DNA of 64,000 nucleotides. Origin: Bin55 sp963664665. GTDB lineage: Bacteria > Pseudomonadota > Gammaproteobacteria > Pseudomonadales > Azotimanducaceae. The notes under the pieces are model-generated. The model was not told where the DNA came from, made no database searches, and saw nothing but the letters and a program-made list of their open reading frames with translations. Location of the stretch: contig CAXXMH010000004.1 in assembly GCA_963664665.2 (NCBI GenBank), forward strand, positions 620,001 to 684,000. The letters run 5' to 3'. Below, piece after piece: positions 8,089 through 17,249 of the stretch. The stretch's first letter is position 1, and the number at the start of each line of letters is the position of its first letter. Both the position numbers and the translations under genes were made by a program.

Positions 8089-11000
8089 TTGGTCTTCATC
8101 CAACACCTTCGCCGCGGCTCCGTAAGAGCTGAAGCTCTAATCTCACTGCTTGCGACATTCGCTGCAAGCATCTTGCTCATCAGTTGTAGCGGCGGTAACA
8201 CCGATCCTGCTGAAGGCGGTAACCAACCACTGAATCCCATCACGCCTCAAGGGTGGGAGCTCATCTGGTCAGACGAGTTCGACGGAAGCTCCTTGGATTC
8301 GTCCAAGTGGAATATCCAAACGGGCGACGGCACCGCCGAAGGCATCCCGGGCTGGGGTAATAACGAACTACAGTCTTATCAAGCGGGTAACGTTTCAGTT
8401 GGTGGCGGTAACCTAACGATCACTGCGAGAGAAGAGTCTGCAGACGGTCGGGAATACACGTCAGGACGCATAAACACAGCCGAGAAACTCGACATGCGTT
8501 ATGGCCGGGTTGAGGCAAACGTTCACGCTGCGTCAGGGCAGGGCATGTGGTCAGCGTTTTGGATGCTACCGACAAATTCAGAATACGGAATATGGGCAGC
8601 GAGTGGTGAAATTGACATCCTCGAAGTCTTCTCAAGAGACCCAGCGCCGTTCACGCAAGCTGCTTTGCATTACGGCATGTCGTGGCCTCTTAACACCTTT
8701 GTCTACAAGAAATACGAAGGTATCGATCCTGCGGACGGATTTCATGTTTATGCGGTCGAATGGGACGAGCAGGAATTGCGTTGGTTTGTCGATGGTGCGC
8801 ATTACTTCACGGTTAACAAATCAACTTATTGGAACTACTTCCTCAACGAGGAAACGAATGCGCACGAAGCCGGATCGGACTCCGCGCCGTTCGATCGACC
8901 ATTTCACCTTCTACTAAACCTTGCGGTTGGTGGTAATTTGCCGGGTGCGCCAGTTCCAGGTTCCTTCCCAGGCGAGCTGCGCGTGGATTACGTTCGGGTC
9001 TACAAATGCAACATAGACGAAACGACCGGTCGAGGCTGCGATGGTTTTATTGATTACACCGATCCATCCGTTGTAGCACCACTACCTGAGAAGGTATTTA
9101 CTGCTTCGTACGATCTATACGTTGATGCCGCTGGACCGCTAACCTTCGAAGATGTGGAGGATGTTGTTCCGCTGACCATCGGTGTTTATGACGCAAACGG
9201 TGCGCTAGCCCTTTCAGAAGTTGACGCCGGCGATGGTCGAGGCATGGTCATTGACCTGCTTACTTCCGGCGGCGGTAATTTCAATATTTTCCCTGCGAAT
9301 AACGAACGCCAGACGCTTTTCGGCATGGGTAGCGCATCAGATGGCGCCAATTACGCGGGCGAAGTTTCGTTTGACCTATATGTGTTTAGCGAAGGCACGG
9401 ACGCTGAGAGTGGTTTACAAGTGAAACTCGACAGCGGGTTCCCGGATCTCGGGTTCGTTGAGATCCCAGTATCCGACTTGCCACTAGATGAATGGACAAC
9501 AGTGACTGCTCAGATTAGCAATATTGCGCATAACGCTGGGCAGTTCGGTGGGGGTCCGGTCGATCTATCGAACGTCTTGAGTTTGTTCGTCCTGGAACCA
9601 ACCGGTGCCGCGCACCTTCAAGTTGACAACATTCGTTTGTCATGCGCTCACGTGACCGATTGTGGAATTACGCCGCCCTCGCCACCGCCGCCACCTTCGA
9701 ATGAACCGTTTCTGGTTTATATCGACGGTGTGGACCCGGCATGGGTTCCTGGTATTGCCGCAGCAGATTCGGGAACTGGATGGGCTAACTATTACGAAGG
9801 CGACACCGCAAACAAAATACAGTGGCGCGAGATTGACGCCGACGATTCGGCGCGTGGCAAGGTATTAGAGGTCACATTCACGGATAACGATAACCAAGGG
9901 GTATGGTTTATCGAGTCTAGCATGGGAGTCGATTTGGCCGCTTATGCAGGAGGCACTGTCAGCTTCGACATCAAAGTCGACGACTACAGTGCGAACGAAA
10001 ACGGTTTAGCGATGAAAGTTGACTGTTTCTTCCCTTGCTCGAGCGGTGACCAAGTGATTGGCAAGGTCGGAGACGGCGACTGGGAAACGGTCGAGATTCC
10101 TGTTTCCCAACTCTTAGGCGGCGGTTTAAATCTTGCGACTATTAACACCGGTATCGTGGTCTTCCCGTCGGACCTAGTCTCACCCGTCACGTTCCAACTT
10201 GATAACGTGCAATGGTTGCCTGGTGATCAGGTTCCAATGCCTCCACCCACCGTAGGTGCCGTGACCTTGTTCGACGATGCGATCGCTGACGGCTGGTTCC
10301 TTTGGGACTGCTGTGGTGGCGCGACGTTCGCGGAGGTTGCGGACGACGAAGTACATAACAACGTCGTGGAACTTTCGTTCGGTGCTACGGGCACGGTCAC
10401 AGGCTTCCAGGCAACGGAGAGCGAGGACATCAGTCACTTGGCGGAGGGTGGTACGTTGGTGTTCGACTTTAAGGAAGTGAGTCCACCGCCAGAAGGATCC
10501 GTGTGGCGCCTCAAGCTCGAAAGCGACGCTGCCGCTACTGCGGCCGAAGTGGTGCTTACCGCTTCGGGCAATCCGGAACCCGGTTCTGAATGGCAGCGAT
10601 ACGAATATTCATTGAGCGAAGATCTAGCTGGATTGGATTTAAGCGCGATCAAACTCGTGATGATCTTTCCAGACTGGGCGAATGCAGATGGCGCAGTAGG
10701 AAGAATCGACAACGTGCGCTTCGTTCCGGCGCGGGCGTCTATCGAACTCTATGGGGATGCACCAGCAGAAGGTTGGTTCCTATGGGATTGTTGTGGTGCC
10801 GCGACTTTTGCTGAAGTGGCCGATGACGAGGAACACGGAAACGTGATCGAGCTGTCATTTGGTGCAGGTGGCACAGTTACTGGCTTACAAGCTGCCGTCG
10901 GTGTCGATGCAAGTTCCGCAATAGGTGGCGATTTGGTGTTTGAATTCAAGGAAGTCGCGCCACCCCCTGAAGGTTCACAATGGCGCGTCAAGCTTGAAAG

Positions 11001-11214
11001 TAGTGATGCGGCGACGGCCGCCGAAGTTCTAATGTCTGCGGCAGGAAATCCGACACCAAATTCCGATTGGCAGTCATACAGCTACGATCTTGACCTCGAT
11101 TTGGCGGGACTTGATCTATCAAACCTAAAACTCGTGATGTTCTTCCCCGATTGGGCGAATGCCGAGGGAGCCGTTGGGCGCATCGATAACGTGCGTCTCG
11201 AGGCTCCAGAGTAA
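8089..11214 (+). CDS. GH16 family beta-glucanase lipoprotein (laminarinase-like)
   Basis: A 1041-residue outer-membrane or periplasmic lipoprotein. A TTG start at 8089 follows a near-ideal AAGGAGGA. The N-terminus has a basic stretch, a hydrophobic segment and lipobox L-I-S-C33. The GH16 domain spans about residues 54-335, with the beta-bulge catalytic motif E174-I-D176-I-L-E179 (nucleophile E174, acid/base E179); this bulged form is typical of bacterial laminarinases. Galactose-binding-like modules follow (about 350-560 and 565-715), then two tandem copies of another module (about 725-882 and 885-1040). Each copy starts with GWFLWDCCG. First gene of a glucan utilisation locus. Confidence 0.9.
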   Translation: MVFIQHLRRGSVRAEALISLLATFAASILLISCSGGNTDPAEGGNQPLNPITPQGWELIWSDEFDGSSLDSSKWNIQTGDGTAEGIPGWGNNELQSYQAGNVSVGGGNLTITAREESADGREYTSGRINTAEKLDMRYGRVEANVHAASGQGMWSAFWMLPTNSEYGIWAASGEIDILEVFSRDPAPFTQAALHYGMSWPLNTFVYKKYEGIDPADGFHVYAVEWDEQELRWFVDGAHYFTVNKSTYWNYFLNEETNAHEAGSDSAPFDRPFHLLLNLAVGGNLPGAPVPGSFPGELRVDYVRVYKCNIDETTGRGCDGFIDYTDPSVVAPLPEKVFTASYDLYVDAAGPLTFEDVEDVVPLTIGVYDANGALALSEVDAGDGRGMVIDLLTSGGGNFNIFPANNERQTLFGMGSASDGANYAGEVSFDLYVFSEGTDAESGLQVKLDSGFPDLGFVEIPVSDLPLDEWTTVTAQISNIAHNAGQFGGGPVDLSNVLSLFVLEPTGAAHLQVDNIRLSCAHVTDCGITPPSPPPPPSNEPFLVYIDGVDPAWVPGIAAADSGTGWANYYEGDTANKIQWREIDADDSARGKVLEVTFTDNDNQGVWFIESSMGVDLAAYAGGTVSFDIKVDDYSANENGLAMKVDCFFPCSSGDQVIGKVGDGDWETVEIPVSQLLGGGLNLATINTGIVVFPSDLVSPVTFQLDNVQWLPGDQVPMPPPTVGAVTLFDDAIADGWFLWDCCGGATFAEVADDEVHNNVVELSFGATGTVTGFQATESEDISHLAEGGTLVFDFKEVSPPPEGSVWRLKLESDAAATAAEVVLTASGNPEPGSEWQRYEYSLSEDLAGLDLSAIKLVMIFPDWANADGAVGRIDNVRFVPARASIELYGDAPAEGWFLWDCCGAATFAEVADDEEHGNVIELSFGAGGTVTGLQAAVGVDASSAIGGDLVFEFKEVAPPPEGSQWRVKLESSDAATAAEVLMSAAGNPTPNSDWQSYSYDLDLDLAGLDLSNLKLVMFFPDWANAEGAVGRIDNVRLEAPE
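10261..11205 (+). repeat. tandem duplication of a C-terminal module inside the GH16 protein
   Basis: Two copies with a period of exactly 480 bp (160 codons): GW of the conserved GWFLWDCCG segment is at 10291 and again at 10771. The protein copies match along their length, including GRIDNVR near each end, while the DNA differs at many third positions. The duplication is therefore old and has been kept by selection on the protein. The adjacent cysteines and aromatic residues suggest a carbohydrate-binding module, but I do not recognise the family. Confidence 0.85.
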
Positions 11215-11237
11215 CTAGCGGTAATAGGAGGAAAACT

Positions 11238-13934
11238 ATGAGCAAGTTAATGATGGCGTTCGAAACCCGAAGCGCGGTATTCATGGCGTCGATATTGATC
11301 GCCCTGTCGCCGCTGGCTAACGCCCAAGAACAAGATGATGAAACATCCGACGAAGCAGAGCCGGTCGCGATGGAAGAGGTCATTGTGACCGTCGAACGGC
11401 GTGAGCAGAACCTACAAGACCTTGGCGCGACAGCCTACAGTTTTGATGGTGAGAATCTGAAGATGCAAGGGGTCGTTGACCTCACGGATTTATCTGAGAT
11501 TGCGCCAGGGCTCGAGATTGGCAATAAAGGTGGTAATGTCGAGATTTGGGTTCGAGGCGTTGGTTCGTCTAACAACACTGAACTCGGCGATCCGGCAGCT
11601 GCTACGCATCTTGACGGCGTGTACCTACCTCGTACGGCAGGAATTGGTTCTGCTTTCTTCGATGTCGGACGGGTAGAGGTCAACGTTGGTCCACAAGGGA
11701 CGTTACGAGGCCGTAATGCGACTGCAGGCTCGGTCAACATCATTCCTTGGCGACCTGGATTGGGTCGCAAGGAATTTGCATTGGAAGTCGAGACCGGCGA
11801 TTACGACACTAGCGTCTATCGCGGAGTCGTGAATCTACCGATTGGGGAGAACGCGGCGTTTCGGCTGGCTGGTTACTCGTTTGAGCATGGTTCTTATTAC
11901 AACGATGTTGGACCCTTGGATCTTGAACTTGCCGAAGCAGAGGACAACACCGGCTACCGTGCCCAGTTGGCTGCAGACGTAACGGATCGATTGAGTGTGT
12001 TGGTTGCGTACGACAGCGTGCACGAAACAGGAACCGGCTGGACTGGTACGAACTATGCGAATCCACTTGGCAACGATGTGCATCCGGAGGACATAGAGGA
12101 TCCACGCGACGTGTATGCACGTGCGTTCACACCGATGCTTGACACGACGCATTGGGGTGCAAAGTTGGAACTAACCTATGACTTTGATTTTGGCACTGCC
12201 GAGCTCGTGGTCAGCAGACGCGATTTACTTTACAACTACGATGCAGCCACACCACTTGCACCTGATTGGAATGGTGTTGCCGACACGCTACAGCCCGTCG
12301 ATGAGGTATACGACAATTGGTCGCGATTCCAATTTATCACGGATAGTGTGTCAGACATTCAAGAGCTGCGGTTCTATGGCGATTCCGGCGCATGGACGTG
12401 GACCACGGGCTTGTTTCATTTCATCGAAGATCAATACACGTTTCTCGGCGCGGTGGGTGATCGAGGCTTGTTCTTTCAAGGCGTGGAGTTCAACCAACCA
12501 ACGACAGATTCCGAATCGTCTTCTGTGTACGGCGACGTCACCTATCACCTTAACGACATCACCCGACTTACGGGTGGTTTGCGCTTCACCACAGAAGATA
12601 AATCTCGGATCGGTGTCAATGCACGATATGCGTTCGCACTTGGTGGTCGAGATTTCACCTGTTGCGGCGGTGTACGTTTAGGTACTGAAGGATTTCGTTT
12701 CGCAGCTCGCGACCGAACGATTTTTGAGCCAGATGCGAATGGCGATGGTTCGATTTCAGACGAGGAGTACCTAGCGTTTTATTACGACGGTATCGCAGAA
12801 TTCGGCGCGCGTGACAATTTGCTCGACGTATTCGCTAAAGGCACTTACGGGGGTGGTGCATCGACTGAGGAAAAGGTTGCTTGCGTCGACACGATAAACC
12901 AGGACGACTTTTACTGTCCTCCTGATGGATTGTTTAGTTTTGTCGTGATCATCAACCCAGATACATCGATTACGCCCCAATTCGGTGAGATGTCAAACGA
13001 GTTTATCGATTGGCGCTTCCGAATCGAGCGGGATTTTGGAGAGGCGCTTGGTTACGCGATGATTTCAACAGGACATAAATCAGGCGGTTTCAACGACACG
13101 TTCACAGGCGAGTTAGGCTTACCGGTCGCGCCAATCTACGACGAAGAGCAGGTTGTCGTGTATGAAGCGGGTTGGAAAAACGAATTTGAACTCGGACAGA
13201 CACCCACTCGATTCAATATGTCCGCGTTTTACTACGACTATACGGATCAGGTGTTCACTTCATTGCTATCGGTTGAACAAGCCCTAGATTTCGATGCGGG
13301 CGGCGCGACACTAATTGATCCGACGGAGACAGGCGCAGGTTCGCTGGTCGTTTCGTTCAGCTATAACGCTGCGGATTCAGAAATCTACGGCATGCAGTTC
13401 GAAGGTGGCTTTAGTTTTCCGGCGAACGTCAGTTTTGACTGGAAGGCACTTTGGTTAGAAGCTGGTATTCGGAGCGCACTACCTATTCAGGACTTTCGTT
13501 TTCAAGCGGACGTCGCACCGGAGGAGGCGGTTTTCCGATCCATCGATGGCAGACGCTTACCCCACACACCGCGGTTCCAGCTTAACGGCTCGTTGTCCCA
13601 GCTGATTGCTGTGCCTACTGGTACCGTTGACTGGGTGATCTCAGTTGGTTGGCGCACCGATCAATATCGTACGATCTTCAACAGCATCGATTACTTGCAG
13701 CCAAACAATCCTCGTTTGCGCTTAAATGACGAGGTTGAAGGGTTTATCTCGGTAGACGCAGGCGTAGGCTACTCGCACGTTGGCGGACGTTTTCGTGTCG
13801 AAGGTTTCGTCAGCAACTTAACGGGCGATGTCCACGAAGCTGCGCAGATCATCACGCAATTCGATAACACGCGCTTTTTCACTCGCCCACGTCTTGCCGG
13901 TATACGCGCGAGCTACCGATTCGGAGATCTCTAA
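11238..13934 (+). CDS. TonB-dependent outer-membrane receptor (glucan locus)
   Basis: An 898-residue receptor that would import oligosaccharides across the outer membrane using TonB energy. It has a signal peptide ending near ALSPLANA, then an acidic linker and a TonB-box-like MEEVIVTVERR (about residues 45-55). The plug domain has GLEIGNKGG and RVEVNVGPQGTLRGRNATAG, and the barrel ends in an aromatic-rich C-terminal strand. A strong GGAGG precedes the ATG. It starts 23 bp after the GH16 gene and is surely co-transcribed. One barrel loop holds a perfect EF-hand calcium loop: D499, N501, D503, G504, I506, E510. Substrate inferred from the neighbours: beta-1,3-glucan oligomers. Confidence 0.9.
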   Translation: MSKLMMAFETRSAVFMASILIALSPLANAQEQDDETSDEAEPVAMEEVIVTVERREQNLQDLGATAYSFDGENLKMQGVVDLTDLSEIAPGLEIGNKGGNVEIWVRGVGSSNNTELGDPAAATHLDGVYLPRTAGIGSAFFDVGRVEVNVGPQGTLRGRNATAGSVNIIPWRPGLGRKEFALEVETGDYDTSVYRGVVNLPIGENAAFRLAGYSFEHGSYYNDVGPLDLELAEAEDNTGYRAQLAADVTDRLSVLVAYDSVHETGTGWTGTNYANPLGNDVHPEDIEDPRDVYARAFTPMLDTTHWGAKLELTYDFDFGTAELVVSRRDLLYNYDAATPLAPDWNGVADTLQPVDEVYDNWSRFQFITDSVSDIQELRFYGDSGAWTWTTGLFHFIEDQYTFLGAVGDRGLFFQGVEFNQPTTDSESSSVYGDVTYHLNDITRLTGGLRFTTEDKSRIGVNARYAFALGGRDFTCCGGVRLGTEGFRFAARDRTIFEPDANGDGSISDEEYLAFYYDGIAEFGARDNLLDVFAKGTYGGGASTEEKVACVDTINQDDFYCPPDGLFSFVVIINPDTSITPQFGEMSNEFIDWRFRIERDFGEALGYAMISTGHKSGGFNDTFTGELGLPVAPIYDEEQVVVYEAGWKNEFELGQTPTRFNMSAFYYDYTDQVFTSLLSVEQALDFDAGGATLIDPTETGAGSLVVSFSYNAADSEIYGMQFEGGFSFPANVSFDWKALWLEAGIRSALPIQDFRFQADVAPEEAVFRSIDGRRLPHTPRFQLNGSLSQLIAVPTGTVDWVISVGWRTDQYRTIFNSIDYLQPNNPRLRLNDEVEGFISVDAGVGYSHVGGRFRVEGFVSNLTGDVHEAAQIITQFDNTRFFTRPRLAGIRASYRFGDL

Positions 13935-13958
13935 GTTCCTTCATCCTGACGTGTTTGG

Positions 13959-15290
13959 ATGCCTAGAAGTCCGCACGAACTAATGAGCGTTGCTTCGCCA
14001 ATTTTTGCATGGTCGACAAGATTGGTCGCAGCGGCGCTCGTGGTTCTGGCAGTAACGGTCAGTCACGCACAGGCCGTCCGCGTTGAAGTCGTAGCCTACG
14101 AAGGAGGCTATACGCTCGTTCGTGATGGAAAACCTTACCTCGTTCGGGGCGCGGGTGTTGCGAATGGGAGTTTAGAAACCCTTGCTCAACGTGGTGGGAA
14201 TTCGGTTCGCACCTGGGGCATTGAGAACGCCCAAGCGACGTTAGATGAGGCCGCGAAGTACGGTCTGACGGTTGCAATAGGTTTACCAGTCGCGGCAGAG
14301 CGTTTCGGATTTGATTATGACAACGCCGATAGCATTGCGGAACAGCGGGAGACTGTACGTGACGCAGTCTTAAAGTACAAAGACCATCCAGCGCTATTGG
14401 CTTGGATTCTCGGTAACGAACTCGACATGAGCTTCACGAATCCTAGAGTCTACGACGAAATCAATGCGCTTTCGAGAATGGTCCACGAGATTGACCCGAA
14501 TCATGTGACGACTACGACCATCACGGCGCTGGACCAAGAGACGGTCGAACTCGTAAGAGAAAGAGCGCCGGATCTCGATTTCGTCAGTATTCAAGCGTAC
14601 GGCGCGCTTGCGTTGATGCCTAAGGCGATCTCGTACTTAGGCGAGGGGCCGTTCATGGTGACCGAGTGGGGTCCACTTGGGCATTGGGAAGTCGGGAAGA
14701 CCCGATGGGATGCGGCGATAGAACCGACGAGTACGGAGAAAGCTCGACATTTCCTTCTTCAGTACCGAGACTTTATTCTGCCTCACCTCGGACCAGGGCT
14801 CGGCTCTTACGCGTTCCTTTGGGGACATAAGCAAGAACGGACGGAAACCTGGTTCAGCTTATTCACCGAAACAGGTGCTAGTACCGGTGCGGTGGACGCC
14901 TTGGAGCTGGTATGGTCCGGGAAGGTTCCGACTAATCAAGCACCCGTGCTTGAGTCGATCACACTCGCGCGCCGACCTGCATCTGACAGTATCCGATTAA
15001 CGGCAGGGAAGCGGTACTCGGCCAAAGTCGTTGCTAACGACACCGAAGACGATGTTCTTACATACCAATGGGCCGTGAAACCTGAAAGTGAAGCGACTTC
15101 CATTGGCGGTGACTTAGAAGAGGCGATTGCAGCGGTTGATGACACGTTCGATGGAGCTTCTAACCAAGCATCGGTTCGCCTAATCGCTCCCGAACCCGGA
15201 ACCTATCGAATATTCGTAGAGATTAACGACGGGAATGGGCATGCAGCGCACGCCAATATCCCATTTATGGTCGTCGGTAAACGACGATAG
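13959..15290 (+). CDS. secreted clan GH-A glycoside hydrolase (GH2/GH5-like TIM barrel)
   Basis: A 443-residue exported hydrolase. The signal peptide ends at VSHAQA (about residue 39). The TIM-barrel core has the two clan GH-A glutamates: acid/base in G152-N-E154 and nucleophile in V-T-E236-W. About residues 310-440 form an Ig- or PKD-like beta domain (NDTEDDVLTYQWAV). Either ATG 13959 or ATG 13983 could be the start; both leave the signal peptide intact and neither has a good ribosome site. It lies 24 bp after the TonB receptor as third gene of the locus. The GH family cannot be fixed by eye; an exo- or endo-beta-glucanase completing laminarin breakdown is the natural inference. Confidence 0.82.
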   Translation: MPRSPHELMSVASPIFAWSTRLVAAALVVLAVTVSHAQAVRVEVVAYEGGYTLVRDGKPYLVRGAGVANGSLETLAQRGGNSVRTWGIENAQATLDEAAKYGLTVAIGLPVAAERFGFDYDNADSIAEQRETVRDAVLKYKDHPALLAWILGNELDMSFTNPRVYDEINALSRMVHEIDPNHVTTTTITALDQETVELVRERAPDLDFVSIQAYGALALMPKAISYLGEGPFMVTEWGPLGHWEVGKTRWDAAIEPTSTEKARHFLLQYRDFILPHLGPGLGSYAFLWGHKQERTETWFSLFTETGASTGAVDALELVWSGKVPTNQAPVLESITLARRPASDSIRLTAGKRYSAKVVANDTEDDVLTYQWAVKPESEATSIGGDLEEAIAAVDDTFDGASNQASVRLIAPEPGTYRIFVEINDGNGHAAHANIPFMVVGKRR

Positions 15291-15405
15291 GATGCACGGA
15301 CTACGTACTCAATTCAGGCGAGTTATTAACCGACTCACATCTTGACAAAATGTGGAACTGACTGATTTCCGTCTGTTAATCGTGAAGCAGTGCGCGTCGA
15401 ATTTG

Positions 15406-16566
15406 TTATAGGTGTACGTCTAGTAAGTTGTAGTCTTGAACGACGGACTCGCGAGTCTCCTCGTTCCAGCGATTCTGTTCCTCTTCACCAACTAGTGGCT
15501 GGTACACATATCGACGTTCATGTGGGAAACGTTGCTGTCGAGCATCAATGCCAATCGCGATCATGCGGGAGCGCTGATGTACACGCGCCTCGTCATAAGT
15601 TTGCTTACGTCCTGCGAAATTCACGTTCGTCACGTTGATGACGCTCTTCCGCGGAAGGAAGCCCATATTCAGTGTCACCCGGCGTTCTTCCGAGGTATTC
15701 GCAAAGGAACCATGGACGAGCTGACGATTTGAAATCACAACATCCCCTGCTTCGCACACCATTGGTACGGCGCTGGCGATCCGTTCTGAACCAGACTCTT
15801 CAACGAGCGCTTTGATGTCGACTCGTCCTTGCTTGTGAGTCCCAGGAACGACCCACACACCGTTAGATGGCGTACTACCATAGATCTGCGCCATGAAGTT
15901 AAACCCGTGTGTTCCTTGATCCCAATCGGGCGAGTTCCAATGGGTTGTACCGTCTTGGTGCCACGCGACTGACACGCCGAGACCAGGCTCTTTTAGAAAA
16001 GCGACTTCGTTGAATGGAACAAAGTCATCACCATTGACGGCCGCAGCAACGCTAAGTAAGTCTGGATGCCCGTACAAACGCAAGCACGAATCCATGATCT
16101 GCAAATTTCCGATGAGCAAGTCGATGAACTCTTCTGGTGCATCAGCGTCAGGTTCGGGCTCCGCCATTTTCACCGGATGGCGACCGTGATTAAGGTCTGT
16201 GCCTCCAAGAGGGTCAGACAGCGGCTTCGAGAAACTGAAGGCGGGTCGACGGAACTGATGTCCAATCGCGGGTCGTCCGTGACGGTCGAACTCGTCGCCT
16301 CGCGCACGTGGGGCGCTTTCGAGTACGCGTTCCACATCAGCTCTAAGTTCCTGCAGTTCCTCGGTACCAATGACACCTGTAAAGACGTAGAAACCATATT
16401 CCCAATATGCGTCGAGAATCGCCTTTGAAATTGAGCCGTCGTCGTTATAGGTGATCGAACCGCGGTTTGGGAGGTGCAATGCTCGTTCTTCGCCGTCCTC
16501 GAGGTAGCCGCGCATTGAATCATGATGTTCGTGGGCCGTTGAGATCTTTTGAGAGTTAGGTTGCAT
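15406..16566 (-). CDS. phytanoyl-CoA dioxygenase-like Fe(II)/2-oxoglutarate oxygenase
   Basis: A 386-residue PhyH oxygenase, longer than the others in the window because of N- and C-terminal extensions. The iron ligands are H203-Q-D205 and H285 (RQLVHGSFAN), and the cosubstrate arginine is R295 or R296. The WVVPGTHKQG strand is the family core. The residues around the metal are fully conserved, so it should be active. The substrate is unknown. It is convergent with the glucan locus and divergent from the GntR operon, so it is probably an independent unit. Confidence 0.87.
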   Translation of the reverse strand: MQPNSQKISTAHEHHDSMRGYLEDGEERALHLPNRGSITYNDDGSISKAILDAYWEYGFYVFTGVIGTEELQELRADVERVLESAPRARGDEFDRHGRPAIGHQFRRPAFSFSKPLSDPLGGTDLNHGRHPVKMAEPEPDADAPEEFIDLLIGNLQIMDSCLRLYGHPDLLSVAAAVNGDDFVPFNEVAFLKEPGLGVSVAWHQDGTTHWNSPDWDQGTHGFNFMAQIYGSTPSNGVWVVPGTHKQGRVDIKALVEESGSERIASAVPMVCEAGDVVISNRQLVHGSFANTSEERRVTLNMGFLPRKSVINVTNVNFAGRKQTYDEARVHQRSRMIAIGIDARQQRFPHERRYVYQPLVGEEEQNRWNEETRESVVQDYNLLDVHL

Positions 16567-16856
16567 CGTGGTCTGTCACGCCTCAATACTGAAGCAAAGC
16601 TGTATCTGAACTAGGGACATGTATAGATGGTTGAGGGATTGGTTGTGCGAATCGCATCACTGCACGAAGAAATCGCGCTCTGCGGTGCGTCGTCGCAAGT
16701 AGTCTGGCGAGCGAAGGGTTGTTTCGTGTGCCACAGCTCAAGTCTGCGGAGAATGGCTAATTCAGGATAAAGTCGGTCAGGACAGACTCATCTACGATTG
16801 TCAACCAACAGGCAATCAGGAGCAAACGCCGCGGCAGTCAATTAGTGCGTATCACA

Positions 16857-16880
16857 GTGTATTATTAGTTAGTAATACAC
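16857..16880. promoter_or_regulatory. candidate YtrA/GntR operator palindrome
   Basis: Arms GTGTATTA and TAATACAC are perfect inverted repeats around an 8-bp spacer (TTAGTTAG). The site ends 12 bp before the start codon of the GntR gene and is AT-rich like a promoter core. YtrA-type repressors bind such GTGTA-N-TACAC palindromes ahead of their own ABC operons, so autoregulation is the likely role. Confidence 0.7.
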
Positions 16881-16892
16881 AGGTTTATCTAC

Positions 16893-17249
16893 TTGTTTAC
16901 GATCAATCCGTCATCAAGTGTTCCTATCTACCGACAGATCGTTAACCAATGCAGAGAACAGATTGCCTCAGGTGTGTTGACCCCAGGAGACAAACTGCCA
17001 TCTGTACGAGCGATCTCAACCGAAATAGGCGTAAATCCGATGACAGTATCGAAGGCTTATTCCTTGTTGGACCAAACAGGTATTGTGGTGCGTCGACGTG
17101 GAATTGGAATGGTCGTTACAGAAAGTGGCCGAGAACGCGCACAAATTGGGACGGATGAAAGTAGATCCCTCATCATGTACGCGAAGAAAGTCGGAATCTC
17201 TCGATCTGACTTAATAGCGCAAATCGAGCGACTTTGGGAGGAAACATGA
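16893..17249 (+). CDS. GntR family transcriptional regulator, YtrA subfamily
   Basis: A 118-residue repressor. The winged helix-turn-helix fills about residues 10-78 (VPIYRQIVNQCREQIASG, then PGDKLPSVRAISTEIGVNP and TVSKAYSLLDQ). It lacks the large effector domain of other GntR proteins and ends in the short dimerisation helix region typical of YtrA. A TTG start is needed to keep FTINPSSSVPIYRQI. Its TGA overlaps the ATG of the ABC ATPase (ATGA), so translation is coupled. YtrA proteins control the downstream ABC transporter, often in response to cell-envelope stress or antibiotics. Confidence 0.9.
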   Translation: MFTINPSSSVPIYRQIVNQCREQIASGVLTPGDKLPSVRAISTEIGVNPMTVSKAYSLLDQTGIVVRRRGIGMVVTESGRERAQIGTDESRSLIMYAKKVGISRSDLIAQIERLWEET

